Positions 38,283 to 50,333 of a DNA stretch of 64,000 nucleotides are shown here, piece by piece. Position 1 is the first letter of the stretch. The number at the start of each line of letters is the position of its first letter. The DNA comes from Luteimonas panaciterrae. GTDB lineage: Bacteria; Pseudomonadota; Gammaproteobacteria; Xanthomonadales; Xanthomonadaceae. Made by a program: the position numbers and the translations under genes. The DNA lies in assembly GCF_020511115.1 (NCBI RefSeq), contig NZ_JAJAVH010000017.1, positions 1-64,000 of the forward strand. The letters run 5' to 3'. The notes under the pieces are model-generated. The model saw only the letters and a list, made by a program, of their open reading frames with translations. It was not told the DNA's origin and ran no database searches.

Positions 38283-40859
38283 ATGATCGCTGCAAGACCG
38301 CAACACAGGGCGCTGACACTCGCTGTTCTCGCCGTGACGAGTCTGATGTCAGAGGCGGGGGCACAAGAAAGCAGAAGCGGAAAATCACCCGAGCGCGAAA
38401 AAGAAGCCACCACGTTGGACACGATGGTGGTGACCGCACAGAAACGCGAAGAAGTCCTGCAGGACGTCCCGATCATGCTGACGGCGCTGCCCGAGCAGAT
38501 CCTGCGCGACAGCGGCGTCCGCGATGTCAAGGACGTGCAGTTGCTGGTCCCCGGATTGCATGTGAGTTCCACCACCAACGAATCGCAGACCACCGCGCGC
38601 ATCCGTGGTGTCGGCACCAATGGCGACAATGCCGGTCTGGAGTCGGCGGTCGGCGTGGTGATCGATGGCGTGTACCGGCCGCGCGTCGGTGTCGGTTTCG
38701 GTGATCTGGGCGAAATCGAGCGCATCGAGGTGTTGAAGGGCCCGCAGGGCACGGTGTTCGGCAAGAACACGTCGGCGGGCGTGATCAACGTGATCACGCG
38801 GCGGCCGAACTACACGCAGAACGCGGAAGGCGAGATCACGATCGGCAACTACGGCGCGGTCGGCGTTTCCGGCGCCTACAACGACGCGCTGAGCGAGACC
38901 GCGGCGTTCCGCATCTACGCGGCGAAGCGCAAACGCGATGGTTTTCTCGACGTGCGCACCGGGCACGGACCACGCGAGGAAACCGACGACGTCGATCAGA
39001 ACTTCCACTCGCTGCGCGGCCAGCTGCTGCTGGAACCGAACGACAACCTCGACATCAACTTCATCGGCGACTACACCAGCCGCGAGGAGCACTGCTGCGC
39101 GGGCGTCACCATCATTCGCGGCCCGACCGCGGATGCCGTCGACCGCATCGTCGGCGGGCCGGGGCAGGGCGTGATCCTGGAGGCCGATCCGGAACGCCAT
39201 CTGGCCTACGCCAACCGCAGCACCAAGCAGGACATCAAGGACAAGGGCGTTTCGGCGGAAATCAACTGGACGACGCCATGGTTCCGCGGCGCCACGCTGA
39301 CTTCGATCACCGCCTTGCGCGACTGGAAGAGCATCAACGGACGTGATCTGGATTTCACCGCGGGTGACGGCCTGTATCAGGCGCCGACCGAGGACGGTGC
39401 CTCCAGTGACTTCAAGACCTTCAGCCAGGAACTGCGCCTGACCGGCTCGACCGACAAGATCGACTGGATGGTGGGGTTCTTCTATTCGGACGAGGATCTC
39501 GATCGCAGGGAAGGCTATTCGTACGGCGTGAACTACGAGGACTTCCTCTCCGAGGCGACGCTGATCCGTCTCCAGCACGATCTGGCCGCCGCCGGCAGTC
39601 CGAGCGTGGTCAACATGACCGATGCGAATCTGTTTCTCTCGCAAGCGACCGGTTTGCCCTACGGAACCTCCTTCGCGGGGGGCGCCGGTTCGCGCGATCG
39701 GCACCAGCAGAAGGCCAAGTCCGCGGCGTTGTTCACCAACAACACCTGGCATGCCACCGACAAGCTGGATTTCACCCTGGGCCTGCGCTACACGCGTGAG
39801 AAGAAGGATCTGCATTCCAATTACGTCAATCCCGACAACGGCGCGGCCTGCAAGGCGGTCGAGGATCATCTGTTGAGCAATGCGCTCGGCGCCTTGCTGG
39901 CGCGCGGGCTCACGTTGCAGGAAGTGCTGTCGGTCGGGCAGGTGGCCGTCGGCATGATCTGCGTGCCCTGGCAGAACTACGTCTTCAACGGCAAGACGGT
40001 CGACCAGAGCCGCGAGGAAAAGGAATGGTCGGGCACGCTGAAGGCGTCCTATCGCTGGAACGAGCATCTGATGACGTACGCCTCGGCCGCGCGCGGCTAC
40101 AAGGCCGGTGGTTACAACCTGGACCGCGAATCCACGCCCAATCCGCTCGGCATCACCGCGCCGCTGCAGGGGCAGCCGTTGATCCTGATGGATGCGGACA
40201 CGTCGTTCCCGGGCGAGTTCGTCGACAGCTATGAACTCGGCGGCAAGAGCACCTGGCTCGGCGGCAATCTGCTGTTGAACGCGACGCTGTTCTATCAGGA
40301 GTTCACCGACTTCCAGCTCAACAGCTTCCTCGGCACCAGCTACGTGGTGCGTTCGATTCCCAAGGTCACCTCCAAGGGCATCGACACCGAGGTGAACTGG
40401 CAATCGACCTCGATCAAGGGCCTGTCGCTGCAAGGCGGCGTGACCTATGCCGATACGCGTTACGGCAAGGACAAGCTGCCGGATGCCGATTTGTGGAGAC
40501 TGCCGGGCAGCCACATCAGCTTCGCGCCGCTGTGGTCGGCCTCGGCGTCGGCCACTTACCAGTGGGATTTCGGCGGTGATCTGATCGGACGCTTCAACGT
40601 CGGCGCGAAGTACATGTCCGAGCACAACACCGGCTCCGATCTGGACCCGGAGAAGATCCAGAGCGGCTACGCCCTCGTTAACGCCCGGCTTGGCATCGGT
40701 GCCAAGAACCAGCGCTGGATGGTGGAACTGTGGGGACAGAACCTGGGTGATAAGACCTACAAGCAGGTCGCCTTCGACGCGCCCCTGCAAATCGGTTCGT
40801 GGAACACCTTCCTGGGCGCGCCCAGGACGTATGGCGTGACGTTGCGCGTGCAGTACTGA
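38283..40859 (+). CDS. TonB-dependent outer-membrane receptor
   Basis: An 858-residue receptor: signal peptide ending near AGAQ, TonB box region TLDTMVVTAQKREE, plug domain (QDVPIMLTALPEQIL, IERIEVLKGPQGTVFGKNTSAGVINVITRRP), then a 22-strand barrel ending in the aromatic Tyr of VTLRVQY. It belongs to the pattern common in Xanthomonadales and sphingomonads for siderophores, sugars or aromatics. It stands alone, so the ligand cannot be inferred. GAGGGGG just before the ATG is the ribosome-binding site. Confidence 0.93.
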   Translation: MIAARPQHRALTLAVLAVTSLMSEAGAQESRSGKSPEREKEATTLDTMVVTAQKREEVLQDVPIMLTALPEQILRDSGVRDVKDVQLLVPGLHVSSTTNESQTTARIRGVGTNGDNAGLESAVGVVIDGVYRPRVGVGFGDLGEIERIEVLKGPQGTVFGKNTSAGVINVITRRPNYTQNAEGEITIGNYGAVGVSGAYNDALSETAAFRIYAAKRKRDGFLDVRTGHGPREETDDVDQNFHSLRGQLLLEPNDNLDINFIGDYTSREEHCCAGVTIIRGPTADAVDRIVGGPGQGVILEADPERHLAYANRSTKQDIKDKGVSAEINWTTPWFRGATLTSITALRDWKSINGRDLDFTAGDGLYQAPTEDGASSDFKTFSQELRLTGSTDKIDWMVGFFYSDEDLDRREGYSYGVNYEDFLSEATLIRLQHDLAAAGSPSVVNMTDANLFLSQATGLPYGTSFAGGAGSRDRHQQKAKSAALFTNNTWHATDKLDFTLGLRYTREKKDLHSNYVNPDNGAACKAVEDHLLSNALGALLARGLTLQEVLSVGQVAVGMICVPWQNYVFNGKTVDQSREEKEWSGTLKASYRWNEHLMTYASAARGYKAGGYNLDRESTPNPLGITAPLQGQPLILMDADTSFPGEFVDSYELGGKSTWLGGNLLLNATLFYQEFTDFQLNSFLGTSYVVRSIPKVTSKGIDTEVNWQSTSIKGLSLQGGVTYADTRYGKDKLPDADLWRLPGSHISFAPLWSASASATYQWDFGGDLIGRFNVGAKYMSEHNTGSDLDPEKIQSGYALVNARLGIGAKNQRWMVELWGQNLGDKTYKQVAFDAPLQIGSWNTFLGAPRTYGVTLRVQY

Positions 40860-40896
40860 TCGCAATCGAGCGTCGATTCGATCGTCGAATGGAACG

Positions 40897-40927
40897 ACGG
40901 CCCGGCATGCAAGCGCCGGGCCGTTTT
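40897..40927 (+). terminator. Terminator of the TonB receptor gene
   Basis: ACGGCCCGGC / GCCGGGCCGT, a 10-bp stem with an 8-base loop, followed by TTTTCC. Confidence 0.85.
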
Positions 40928-41004
40928 CCTTTCGTGCAGCTTGAACGCAGACTTTCGCGCCGAGATCGGCTACAACGCGCGCTTCCCCACGCAACGAAAC
41001 GCCG

Positions 41005-41502
41005 ATGTCCATCCCCACCGATTCCGAACTGCGCGTCATGGCCGAGGCACTCGGCTCGCGCCTGCGTGCCGCGCACGATCGCCTGGTCGCCGCGGAAAGC
41101 TGCACCGGCGGCTGGATCGCCAAGACCGCCACCGACATCGCCGGATCGTCCGACTGGTTCGACTGCGGCATGGTCGCCTACAGCTACGAGGCCAAGCAGG
41201 CCCTGCTCGGCGTGCGGCCGCAGACGCTGGAGAGCTTCGGTGCCGTCAGCCGCGAGACGGTGGTGGAGATGGTGTCCGGCGCGCTGGTGAATTCCGGCGC
41301 CAGCGTCGCGGTGGCGGTCACCGGCATCGCCGGGCCTGGCGGTGGCAGCGCCGACAAGCCGGTCGGTATGGTCTGGATCGGCTGGAAGCGCCGTGGCGGC
41401 TATGCGCGCGCGGAAGTATTCCGCTTCGACGGCGATCGCGAGGAAGTGCGGCGGCAGTCGGTCGCGGCGGCGTTGCGCGGGCTGGAGACGCTGGTCGCCT
41501 AA
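41005..41502 (+). CDS. pncC: Nicotinamide-nucleotide amidohydrolase PncC (CinA C-terminal domain)
   Basis: A 165-residue stand-alone CinA C-terminal domain, the enzyme that deamidates NMN to nicotinate mononucleotide. Signatures: VAAESCTGGWIAKTATDIAGSSDWF, VAVTGIAGPGGGSADKPVG. In many bacteria this gene precedes recA; here it is separated from lexA-recA only by the MarR-GNAT gene, with which it converges and overlaps by four bases. Confidence 0.95.
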   Translation: MSIPTDSELRVMAEALGSRLRAAHDRLVAAESCTGGWIAKTATDIAGSSDWFDCGMVAYSYEAKQALLGVRPQTLESFGAVSRETVVEMVSGALVNSGASVAVAVTGIAGPGGGSADKPVGMVWIGWKRRGGYARAEVFRFDGDREEVRRQSVAAALRGLETLVA

Positions 41503-42446
41503 GGTTCCGGCCGGACGAGATCCTTCGTCCACACCTGGCCGACCAGGTCATGGCCGAAGCTGTGGTGCCGATTCTCCTCGACGAGCACGAAGCCGTGGCT
41601 TTCGTAAATCCGGCGTGCCGCTGTCAACAGGTCGTTCGTCCATAGCAACATCTTCCGATAGCCCACGGTGCGTGCGAAGTCGATGCATTCCTCGACCAGG
41701 CGCCGTCCGACGCCATGCCCGCGCGCCAGCGGGTCGACCAGCAGGCAACGCAGTTGCGCGACCGCGGGATCGTTCTCGTTGCGCACCACGAATACGCAGC
41801 CGACGCGCTCGCCATCCAGTTCGGCGATCCAGCAACGTTCCGCCGCCGGGTCATATTGACTGGCGAAGCGCGCGAACAAGGTGGCGACCAGCGCTTCGAA
41901 CTCGGCGTTCCAGCCGTACTCCTCAGCATAGAGACGGCCATGCCGTTCGATCGCCCAGCCGATGTCGCCGATGCCATGCGTGCGGATGACGAGGCGGGGC
42001 GCTTCGGATCGCGGCGACAGCACGCGCTGCGTATCACGCAACGCGCGTGAGAGACAGCGGCGGGCGGGTTCGGACAACTCCGACAGCATCGATGCGGTCG
42101 TCTCGCGGGAATGGTGGTCGAGCTGCGCGAACGCGGCTTCGCCCGCGGGCGTGAGCTTCAGATCGAAACTGCGGGCATCGCGCGTCGACTGCGTGCGTTC
42201 GATCAGCCCATCGGCGACGAATCCCTGCACGATGCGGCTGAGATAGCCGGCATCCAGGCCCAGGGTGTCGCCGATGTCACGCGCGGTCACCGGCTGCCGG
42301 TGAGCGAGTTCGAACAGCACGCGCGCATGCGTGAGCGGGTAGGGGCTGTCCAGCAGGTGCTCCTGCAGCACGCCGATCCTGCGGGTGTAGAAACGGTTGA
42401 AGGCGCGTACTTCGTCGACCTGGGAATCCATCGGTTGCGATGTCAT
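41499..42446 (-). CDS. MarR-GNAT fusion regulator/acetyltransferase
   Basis: A 315-residue two-domain protein. Residues ~1-150 are a MarR winged helix (VLFELAHRQPVTARDIGDTLGLDAGYLSRIVQGFVADGLIERTQSTRDARSFDLKLTPAG). Residues ~155-315 are a GNAT acetyltransferase with the acetyl-CoA loop ARGHGVGRRL in LVDPLARGHGVGRRLVEECI. A near-perfect operator (42465-42477) lies 18 bases upstream of the ATG, so it likely represses itself. Such fusions are widespread, but ligand and acetyl acceptor are unknown. Confidence 0.9.
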   Translation of the reverse strand: MTSQPMDSQVDEVRAFNRFYTRRIGVLQEHLLDSPYPLTHARVLFELAHRQPVTARDIGDTLGLDAGYLSRIVQGFVADGLIERTQSTRDARSFDLKLTPAGEAAFAQLDHHSRETTASMLSELSEPARRCLSRALRDTQRVLSPRSEAPRLVIRTHGIGDIGWAIERHGRLYAEEYGWNAEFEALVATLFARFASQYDPAAERCWIAELDGERVGCVFVVRNENDPAVAQLRCLLVDPLARGHGVGRRLVEECIDFARTVGYRKMLLWTNDLLTAARRIYESHGFVLVEENRHHSFGHDLVGQVWTKDLVRPEP

Positions 42447-42464
42447 CGTCGAACCGCCAATTAG

Positions 42465-42477
42465 TTGACTTAGTCAA
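42465..42477. promoter_or_regulatory. Operator between the MarR-GNAT gene and lexA
   Basis: TTGAC-tta-GTCAA, a perfect 5-bp inverted repeat with a 3-base centre in an AT-rich patch, 18 bases from the MarR-GNAT start. Confidence 0.55.
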
Positions 42478-42515
42478 ATATAAAGCGACCAAGGCAGGCT
42501 TGCTAGCGTCGAGAG

Positions 42516-42534
42516 TTAGTAGTATTACTACTAA
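42516..42534. promoter_or_regulatory. SOS box (LexA operator) of lexA
   Basis: A perfect 19-bp palindrome, TTAGTAGTA-T-TACTACTAA, fits the Xanthomonadales LexA motif TTAG-N6-TACTA. It ends two bases before the lexA ATG, so bound LexA would cover the start region. Confidence 0.92.
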
Positions 42535-42536
42535 CC

Positions 42537-43229
42537 ATGAATCTCACCGACACCCAGCAGGCGATCCTCGACCTGATCGCCGAACGCATCGAAGCCGATG
42601 GCCTGCCGCCGTCGCAGACCGAGATCGCCAAGGCCTTCGGGTTCAAGGGCGTGCGCGCGGCGCAGCACCACCTCGAGGCGCTCGAGGCGGCCGGCGCGAT
42701 CGAGCGCATGCCGGGCCGCGCCCGCGGCATCCGCGTCGTGCGCATGCCCGAGGCGCCGCAGCAGAGCCTGCAGCAGCAGGGCCCGCCGCTGGCGCCGGCC
42801 GCGAACGAGGATGTGCTGCAACTGCCGGTGCTCGGACAGGTCGCGGCCGGCATGCCGATCGGTGCCCATGCTCCTAATGAGCATGATCTCGGCTCCGAGC
42901 AGATGGTGCTGCTGGACCGCACCTTCTTCTCGCCGGCACCGGACTACCTGCTCAAGGTGAAGGGCGACTCGATGCGCGACGAAGGCATCTTCGACGGCGA
43001 CCTGATCGGCGTGCATCGCACCCGCGACGCCCGCTCGGGCCAAGTCGTGATTGCGCGCATCGACGACGAAGTCACGGTCAAGCTGCTGAAGATCGGCAAG
43101 GACCCCGCTGGTCAACAAAAGATCCGCCTGCTGCCGCGCAATCCCGACTATTCCCCGATCGAAGTCCAGCCCGGACAGGATTTCGCCATCGAAGGCCTGT
43201 ACTGCGGGCTGGTGAGGCCGAACCGGTGA
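42537..43229 (+). CDS. lexA: SOS repressor LexA
   Basis: A 230-residue repressor: winged helix ([33 protein letters not shown]), self-cleavage bond Ala 104-Gly 105 in VAAGMPIG, and the catalytic dyad Ser 145 (KGDSMRDEG) and Lys 182 (VTVKLLK). A Gln/Ala-rich linker makes it longer than E. coli LexA. The SOS box leaves no room for a Shine-Dalgarno, so translation is probably leaderless or unusual. Confidence 0.97.
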   Translation: MNLTDTQQAILDLIAERIEADGLPPSQTEIAKAFGFKGVRAAQHHLEALEAAGAIERMPGRARGIRVVRMPEAPQQSLQQQGPPLAPAANEDVLQLPVLGQVAAGMPIGAHAPNEHDLGSEQMVLLDRTFFSPAPDYLLKVKGDSMRDEGIFDGDLIGVHRTRDARSGQVVIARIDDEVTVKLLKIGKDPAGQQKIRLLPRNPDYSPIEVQPGQDFAIEGLYCGLVRPNR

Positions 43230-43419
43230 GTTCTGCGCTTGGCTTGCGATCGCCGACGGCGTGGAACGGGATTTTCCGACACTCGCGGGCTCCGGCTTCC
43301 GATGTCGCGTTCCCATCGACATCACTAATTTTGGCAAGGAGCGCGACAGTCGCAGCCTTTGCGATACGCGCCCACCACACTGCATCCCACATTCCAAACA
43401 CATGACGAGGACCGCCACA

Positions 43420-44454
43420 ATGGACGAGAACAAGAAGCGCGCACTTTCCGCCGCACTGACCCAGATCGAGAAGCAGTTCGGCAAGGGCTCGGTGATGCGC
43501 ATGGGCGACCGCGTCGCCGAAGCCGCCGAGGTCATCGGCACCGGTTCGCTGATGCTCGACATCGCGCTGGGCATCGGCGGCCTGCCCAAGGGACGCGTCG
43601 TCGAGATCTACGGGCCGGAATCCTCCGGCAAGACCACGCTGACGCTGCAGGCCATCGCCCAGTGCCAGCGCGCCGGTGGCACCGCCGCCTTCATCGACGC
43701 CGAACACGCGCTCGATCCCACCTACGCGCAGAAGCTCGGCGTCAATGTCGACGACCTGCTGGTCTCGCAGCCCGACACCGGCGAGCAGGCGCTTGAAATC
43801 GCCGACATGCTGGTACGTTCCAACGCGGTCGACATGGTGGTCGTCGACTCGGTCGCCGCGCTCACGCCGAAGGCGGAAATCGAAGGCGAGATGGGCGACC
43901 AGCTGCCCGGTCTGCAGGCGCGTCTGATGAGCCAGGCCCTGCGCAAGCTCACCGGCAACATCAAGCGCAGCAACTGCCTGGTGATCTTCATCAACCAGCT
44001 GCGCATGAAGATCGGCATCATGATGCCCGGCCAGAGCCCGGAAACCACCACCGGCGGCAATGCCCTGAAGTTCTACGCTTCGGTACGCCTGGACATCCGC
44101 CGCATCGGTTCGATCAAGAAGGGCGAGGAAATCATCGGCAACCAGACCCGCATCAAGGTCGTCAAGAACAAGATGGCGCCTCCGTTCAAGCAGGTCGTCA
44201 CCGAGATTCTCTACGGCGAAGGCATCAGCCGCGAAGGCGAGCTCATCGACATGGGCGTCGACGCCAAGCTCGTCGAGAAGTCCGGCGCTTGGTACAGCTA
44301 CGGTGACGAGCGCATCGGGCAGGGCAAGGAAAACGCACGTCAGTACCTCAAGGAGAATCCGGCGGTCACCGCCCGGCTGGAAGCCGAGCTGCGCGCGAAG
44401 TTCGTGCCGCAGGAAGCTCCGCGGGAAGCCGTCGAGGAAGAAGACGAAGCCTGA
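43420..44454 (+). CDS. recA: Recombinase RecA
   Basis: A 344-residue Rec[11 protein letters not shown] (Walker A), [15 protein letters not shown], loop L2 region [38 protein letters not shown], and an acidic C-terminal tail (EEEDEA). ATG 43420 with AGGA eight bases upstream is chosen over an ATG six codons earlier. It lies 190 bases after lexA without its own recognisable SOS box, so SOS control probably comes through read-through from lexA or a box I missed. Confidence 0.98.
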   Translation: MDENKKRALSAALTQIEKQFGKGSVMRMGDRVAEAAEVIGTGSLMLDIALGIGGLPKGRVVEIYGPESSGKTTLTLQAIAQCQRAGGTAAFIDAEHALDPTYAQKLGVNVDDLLVSQPDTGEQALEIADMLVRSNAVDMVVVDSVAALTPKAEIEGEMGDQLPGLQARLMSQALRKLTGNIKRSNCLVIFINQLRMKIGIMMPGQSPETTTGGNALKFYASVRLDIRRIGSIKKGEEIIGNQTRIKVVKNKMAPPFKQVVTEILYGEGISREGELIDMGVDAKLVEKSGAWYSYGDERIGQGKENARQYLKENPAVTARLEAELRAKFVPQEAPREAVEEEDEA

Positions 44455-44547
44455 TCGGCTTTCGTCTTCCGGTCGGAGCAGGGCACGCTTTGGACAGCAC
44501 GCTTCCGGCATTGAACAGTTCAGTGGTTGGACGACAAGGAGATGTCG

Positions 44548-44889
44548 ATGAGTATCGAAGGGAAAACGCTGGCCCGGCTTCGCGAAACGGCAAGGGAGGA
44601 AGTGGAGGTCTACATCGTTCGCACGAACCAGATTGTCGGCGTCTCGACATTCGGTCTCGCGCTCGGTTGTGTAGGACTGAAGCTGCCCGCGCCGTACGCG
44701 ATTCTCGGTCTTCTGTTCACTGTCCTGCTCTGGTCGAAGGGGGCGATGGATTACCGGCCGTACATCGCGGCTTTGCGCCGCGCCGGTGATCCCAAGGCCA
44801 CATGGTGGGCCATCCTCTGGAGGTCGCGTATCGCCTTCATCGGCTCGCTTTTCCTCGGATTGGTTGCCCTGGGGTTTGTCGGTACGTAA
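44548..44889 (+). CDS. Small membrane protein between recA and recX
   Basis: A 113-residue protein of unknown family. An N-terminal amphipathic helix (LARLRETAREEVEVYIV) is followed by two close hydrophobic segments (IVGVSTFGLALGCVGL, APYAILGLLFTVLLW) and a C-terminal one (IAFIGSLFLGLVALGFVG). AAGGAG six bases before ATG 44548 is a good ribosome-binding site. It sits inside the recA-recX unit, so it may be SOS-induced; a membrane-acting SOS role such as division control is only a guess. Confidence 0.75.
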   Translation: MSIEGKTLARLRETAREEVEVYIVRTNQIVGVSTFGLALGCVGLKLPAPYAILGLLFTVLLWSKGAMDYRPYIAALRRAGDPKATWWAILWRSRIAFIGSLFLGLVALGFVGT

Positions 44890-44944
44890 CAAATCAGCAC
44901 ATAACAGAACGATTCGTAACAAATCGGTTCGTGACAAATCAGCA
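44885..44944. repeat. Four 15-bp tandem repeats upstream of recX
   Basis: Period 15 with unit close to CGTAACAAATCAGCA. Units 1, 3 and 4 are close copies; unit 2 is diverged. The first unit contains the stop codon of the preceding gene. Confidence 0.85.
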
Positions 44945-44977
44945 GGGCGGAAACTCGGCGTGACGGTGAAGAACGTG

Positions 44978-45472
44978 ATGGTGAAGAACCGGAAATCGGA
45001 GTTCGATCGGACTTCACGGCGGCCGCCCGAGCGGTCGCCGGCCCAACGTGCTTTGGGGATGCTGGTCCGCCGCGAGCATTCAAGAAAGGAGTTGACCCGC
45101 AAGCTGGCTTCACAAGGCATCGATGCGAGTGAAGCCGCCGCGGCGATCGACAGACTGGCCAAGGATGGCTGGCAGGACGACCTCCGCTTCGCGGAGATGT
45201 TGGTCCGTACCCGTGCCGGTGCCGGCTACGGGCCGATACGGATTCGGGCGGAACTGGCCACCCACGGGCTGGACCAGGAAATGATTCGCCACGTCTTGGG
45301 AGACCTCGACGGCGGCTGGGCTGATACAGCGCGCGACCTCGTCCGCCGCCGCTATGGCCCGGCCGCCGTCGATGACCCCGCCGTGCGGCGCAAGGCCGCG
45401 GATTTTCTGGCAAGGCGGGGGTTCGCGGCTGAGCAGATTCGAGGGGCGGTTCGCGGGGAGATCGAGGAGTAG
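44978..45472 (+). CDS. recX: RecA regulator RecX
   Basis: A 164-residue all-helical protein with RecX repeats (ALGMLVRREHSRKELTRKLASQGID, AAIDRLAKDGWQDDLRFAEMLVRTRAGAGYGPIRIRAELATHGLD, ADFLARRGFAAEQI). It caps and limits RecA filaments. Start is uncertain: ATG 44978 fits the usual length, but the frame is open upstream through the 15-bp repeats, which would read RNKSA-HNRTI-RNKSV-RDKSA. Confidence 0.93.
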   Translation: MVKNRKSEFDRTSRRPPERSPAQRALGMLVRREHSRKELTRKLASQGIDASEAAAAIDRLAKDGWQDDLRFAEMLVRTRAGAGYGPIRIRAELATHGLDQEMIRHVLGDLDGGWADTARDLVRRRYGPAAVDDPAVRRKAADFLARRGFAAEQIRGAVRGEIEE

Positions 45473-45749
45473 GGGTCTTTGCGGCAGTGTTCCAGCAGCC
45501 GTCCCTGGCGAGCCTTTCCTAGCTGCGGATACCCCTGTCTCCTCCCCGCGCCGTCAGCGCGGTTCGGCTTGGCCGGGCGTTCCGGCGCACAGCACCTCAG
45601 GCGCGTTGACGATGCGCTTTCGACCTTTATGGCGTCTGCTAGCATGTGCGCCCTCACCCTATTGAATCCGGGTTGTCCCTTCGCCCCGCGGCCACATCTA
45701 GTCGGTATCGCGGGCGGGGCCGCGCCTGCTCCTCTGAATCCACGCATTA

Positions 45750-48380
<2,631 letters not shown>

Positions 48381-48527
48381 ACCTTGGTCGTAATGGCGGG
48401 TTTTTGCTTGCTGTGGTCCGTCAGCAACCGGTAACATCTTCTGTTTGTTGCAAGCGTTTTTCGGCTGCCCGTGTCCGAAAGCCGTCTGGCGGGAACGTTT
48501 CTCGCCGACCCATGGAGATTCCAAGCA

Positions 48528-48731
48528 ATGTTGATTTTGACTCGCCGCGTCGGTGAGACCCTGATGATCGGCGATACGGTCACCGTGACGGTGCTCGGCG
48601 TAAAAGGTAATCAGGTCCGTATCGGCATCACTGCGCCGAAAGACGTGGCCGTGCACCGTGAAGAGATCTACGAGCGCATCCAGCGCGGCGAAGAGCGCAC
48701 CCCGCACCAGGGTTTGCCGCACTCCGACTGA
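48528..48731 (+). CDS. csrA: Carbon storage regulator CsrA
   Basis: A 67-residue RNA-binding dimer ([38 protein letters not shown]) that blocks ribosome binding at GGA-containing leaders and controls global metabolism, motility and biofilm. GGAGA with ~10-base spacing precedes the ATG. The order alaS-csrA-tRNA-Ser-tRNA-Arg is conserved. Confidence 0.98.
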   Translation: MLILTRRVGETLMIGDTVTVTVLGVKGNQVRIGITAPKDVAVHREEIYERIQRGEERTPHQGLPHSD

Positions 48732-48793
48732 ACCGGTATCCTTCCGCACGCGTTTTCACGGACGCATGCTCCTGGCATGCGTACCGCACACCC

Positions 48794-48886
48794 GGAGACT
48801 TGCCCGAGAGGCCGAAGGGGCTCCCCTGCTAAGGGAGTATGGGGTCAAAAGCTCCATCGAGGGTTCGAATCCCTCAGTCTCCGCCA
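48794..48886 (+). tRNA. tRNA-Ser (GCU)
   Basis: Acceptor GGAGACT pairs with AGTCTCC, with encoded CCA. A long variable arm and anticodon loop CTGCTAA (anticodon GCT) identify a serine tRNA of 93 bases. Confidence 0.97.
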
Positions 48887-49064
48887 CTTAGGCGAGCTAC
48901 CCAGGTTCCGGGATGCTCGCCGCGAAACCGGAGTAATCCGGATTTCGCACAAGGCGTCCCATGCACTCCAAGGCATCGGACACCTCGACACAAAAACGAC
49001 AGATTGACGAATGCGCCGTTGGTTCGGCACAATTCCGCTTCTGCTTCACACCGTTTCAAACCAT

Positions 49065-49141
49065 GCGCCCGTAGCTCAGCTGGATAGAGCACCAGGCTAC
49101 GAACTTGGGGGTCGGGAGTTCGAATCTCTCCGGGCGCGCCA
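49065..49141 (+). tRNA. tRNA-Arg (ACG)
   Basis: Acceptor GCGCCCG pairs with CGGGCGC, CCA encoded, anticodon loop CTACGAA (ACG, read as ICG after editing by TadA). 77 bases. Confidence 0.97.
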
Positions 49142-49181
49142 ATACTAAGGATCAGTCCACGCTCATGCGGGACCTTCCACG

Positions 49182-49208
49182 AAAAACCCGGCCTCGGCCG
49201 GGTTTTTT
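49182..49208. terminator. Terminator between tRNA-Arg and the epimerase gene
   Basis: AAAAACCCGGC / GCCGGGTTTTT, an 11-bp stem with a CTCG loop and T-run; works for both converging transcripts. Confidence 0.92.
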
Positions 49209-49245
49209 GTTTTGCGGCTCTGATCCGCAATATCGGATTTACGAA

Positions 49246-50253
49246 TCAGACCTTGTAGAAGTCGCGATACCAGGCGACGAAACGCTCCACGCCCACCTCG
49301 ATCGGTGTCGACGGCGAATAGCCGGTGTCGCGCCGCAGCGCCTCGACATCGGCATAGGTGTCGGGCACGTCGCCCGGCTGCAGCGGCAGTAATTGCTTTT
49401 CCGCCTTGCGGCCCAGGCAGGCTTCCAGTACTTCGATGTAGCGCAGCAGTTCGACCGGCTGATGGTTGCCGATGTTGTAGACGCGATAGGGTGCGCTGGA
49501 ACTGGCCGGCGTCGGTGCCTTCGGGTCGTAGTCCGGATCGGGGCCGGGCACGTGGTCGAGCGTGCGGATCACGCCTTCGACGATGTCGTCGATATAGGTG
49601 AAGTCGCGCGTGTGCCGGCCGTGGTTGAAAACGTCGATGGGTTTCCCGGCCAGGATGTTGCGCGTGAACAGGAACAGCGCCATGTCCGGCCGTCCCCACG
49701 GACCATAAACGGTGAAGAAGCGCAGGCCCGTGGTCGGCAGGTTGAACAGATGGCTGTACGTATGCGCCATCAGTTCGTTGGCCTTCTTGGTGGCCGCGTA
49801 CATGCTCACCGGATGATCGACGCTGTCCTCCACCGAGAACGGCAGCTTGCGGTTCGCGCCGTACACGGAACTCGACGAGGCGTAGACCAGATGCTCGACG
49901 CCGCCGTAGCGGCAGGCTTCGAGGATGTTGAGGAAGCCGACGATGTTGCTGTCGACGTAGGCGCGCGGGTTCTCCAGCGAGTAGCGCACGCCGGCCTGCG
50001 CGGCGAGATTGACCACGCGTTGCGGGCGGAAGTCGGCGAATGCCTGGTCCAGCGCCGCGCGATCTTCCAGCGCCGCCTGCACGAAACGGAAACCGGCGTG
50101 CGGCTGCAGCCGCGCCAGGCGCGCCTGCTTGAGCTGCGGATCGTAGTAGCTGTTGAGATTGTCGTAACCCAATACCTCGTCGCCCCGCGCGAGCAGGCAT
50201 TCGCTGAGCTTGGAACCGATGAATCCGGCGGCGCCGGTGACCAGGATGCGCAT
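49246..50253 (-). CDS. NAD-dependent epimerase, probable UDP-glucuronate 4-epimerase
   Basis: A 335-residue extended short-chain dehydrogenase: [14 protein letters not shown] (NAD-binding GxxGxxG), ASSSSVYG, the catalytic Ser...YxxxK as [12 protein letters not shown], and [20 protein letters not shown] typical of UDP-glucuronate 4-epimerases making UDP-galacturonate. The neighbouring gene is a nucleotide-sugar dehydrogenase, so both likely feed surface polysaccharide. ATG 50253 starts at the Rossmann strand. Confidence 0.9.
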   Translation of the reverse strand: MRILVTGAAGFIGSKLSECLLARGDEVLGYDNLNSYYDPQLKQARLARLQPHAGFRFVQAALEDRAALDQAFADFRPQRVVNLAAQAGVRYSLENPRAYVDSNIVGFLNILEACRYGGVEHLVYASSSSVYGANRKLPFSVEDSVDHPVSMYAATKKANELMAHTYSHLFNLPTTGLRFFTVYGPWGRPDMALFLFTRNILAGKPIDVFNHGRHTRDFTYIDDIVEGVIRTLDHVPGPDPDYDPKAPTPASSSAPYRVYNIGNHQPVELLRYIEVLEACLGRKAEKQLLPLQPGDVPDTYADVEALRRDTGYSPSTPIEVGVERFVAWYRDFYKV

Positions 50254-50333
50254 GGCGATGGGTGAGGGGAGGCTGGTGTGAATTGTAAGCCTGCGGGGTC
50301 GGAGATCGACTTCGGCTTGATGCGAGAAAAACC

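Noticed and set aside
38385..41171. 928-codon minus-strand frame opposite the TonB receptor
   Set aside because: Low-complexity Val/Ala/Arg/Gly shadow; the plus-strand receptor has signal peptide, plug and barrel motifs.
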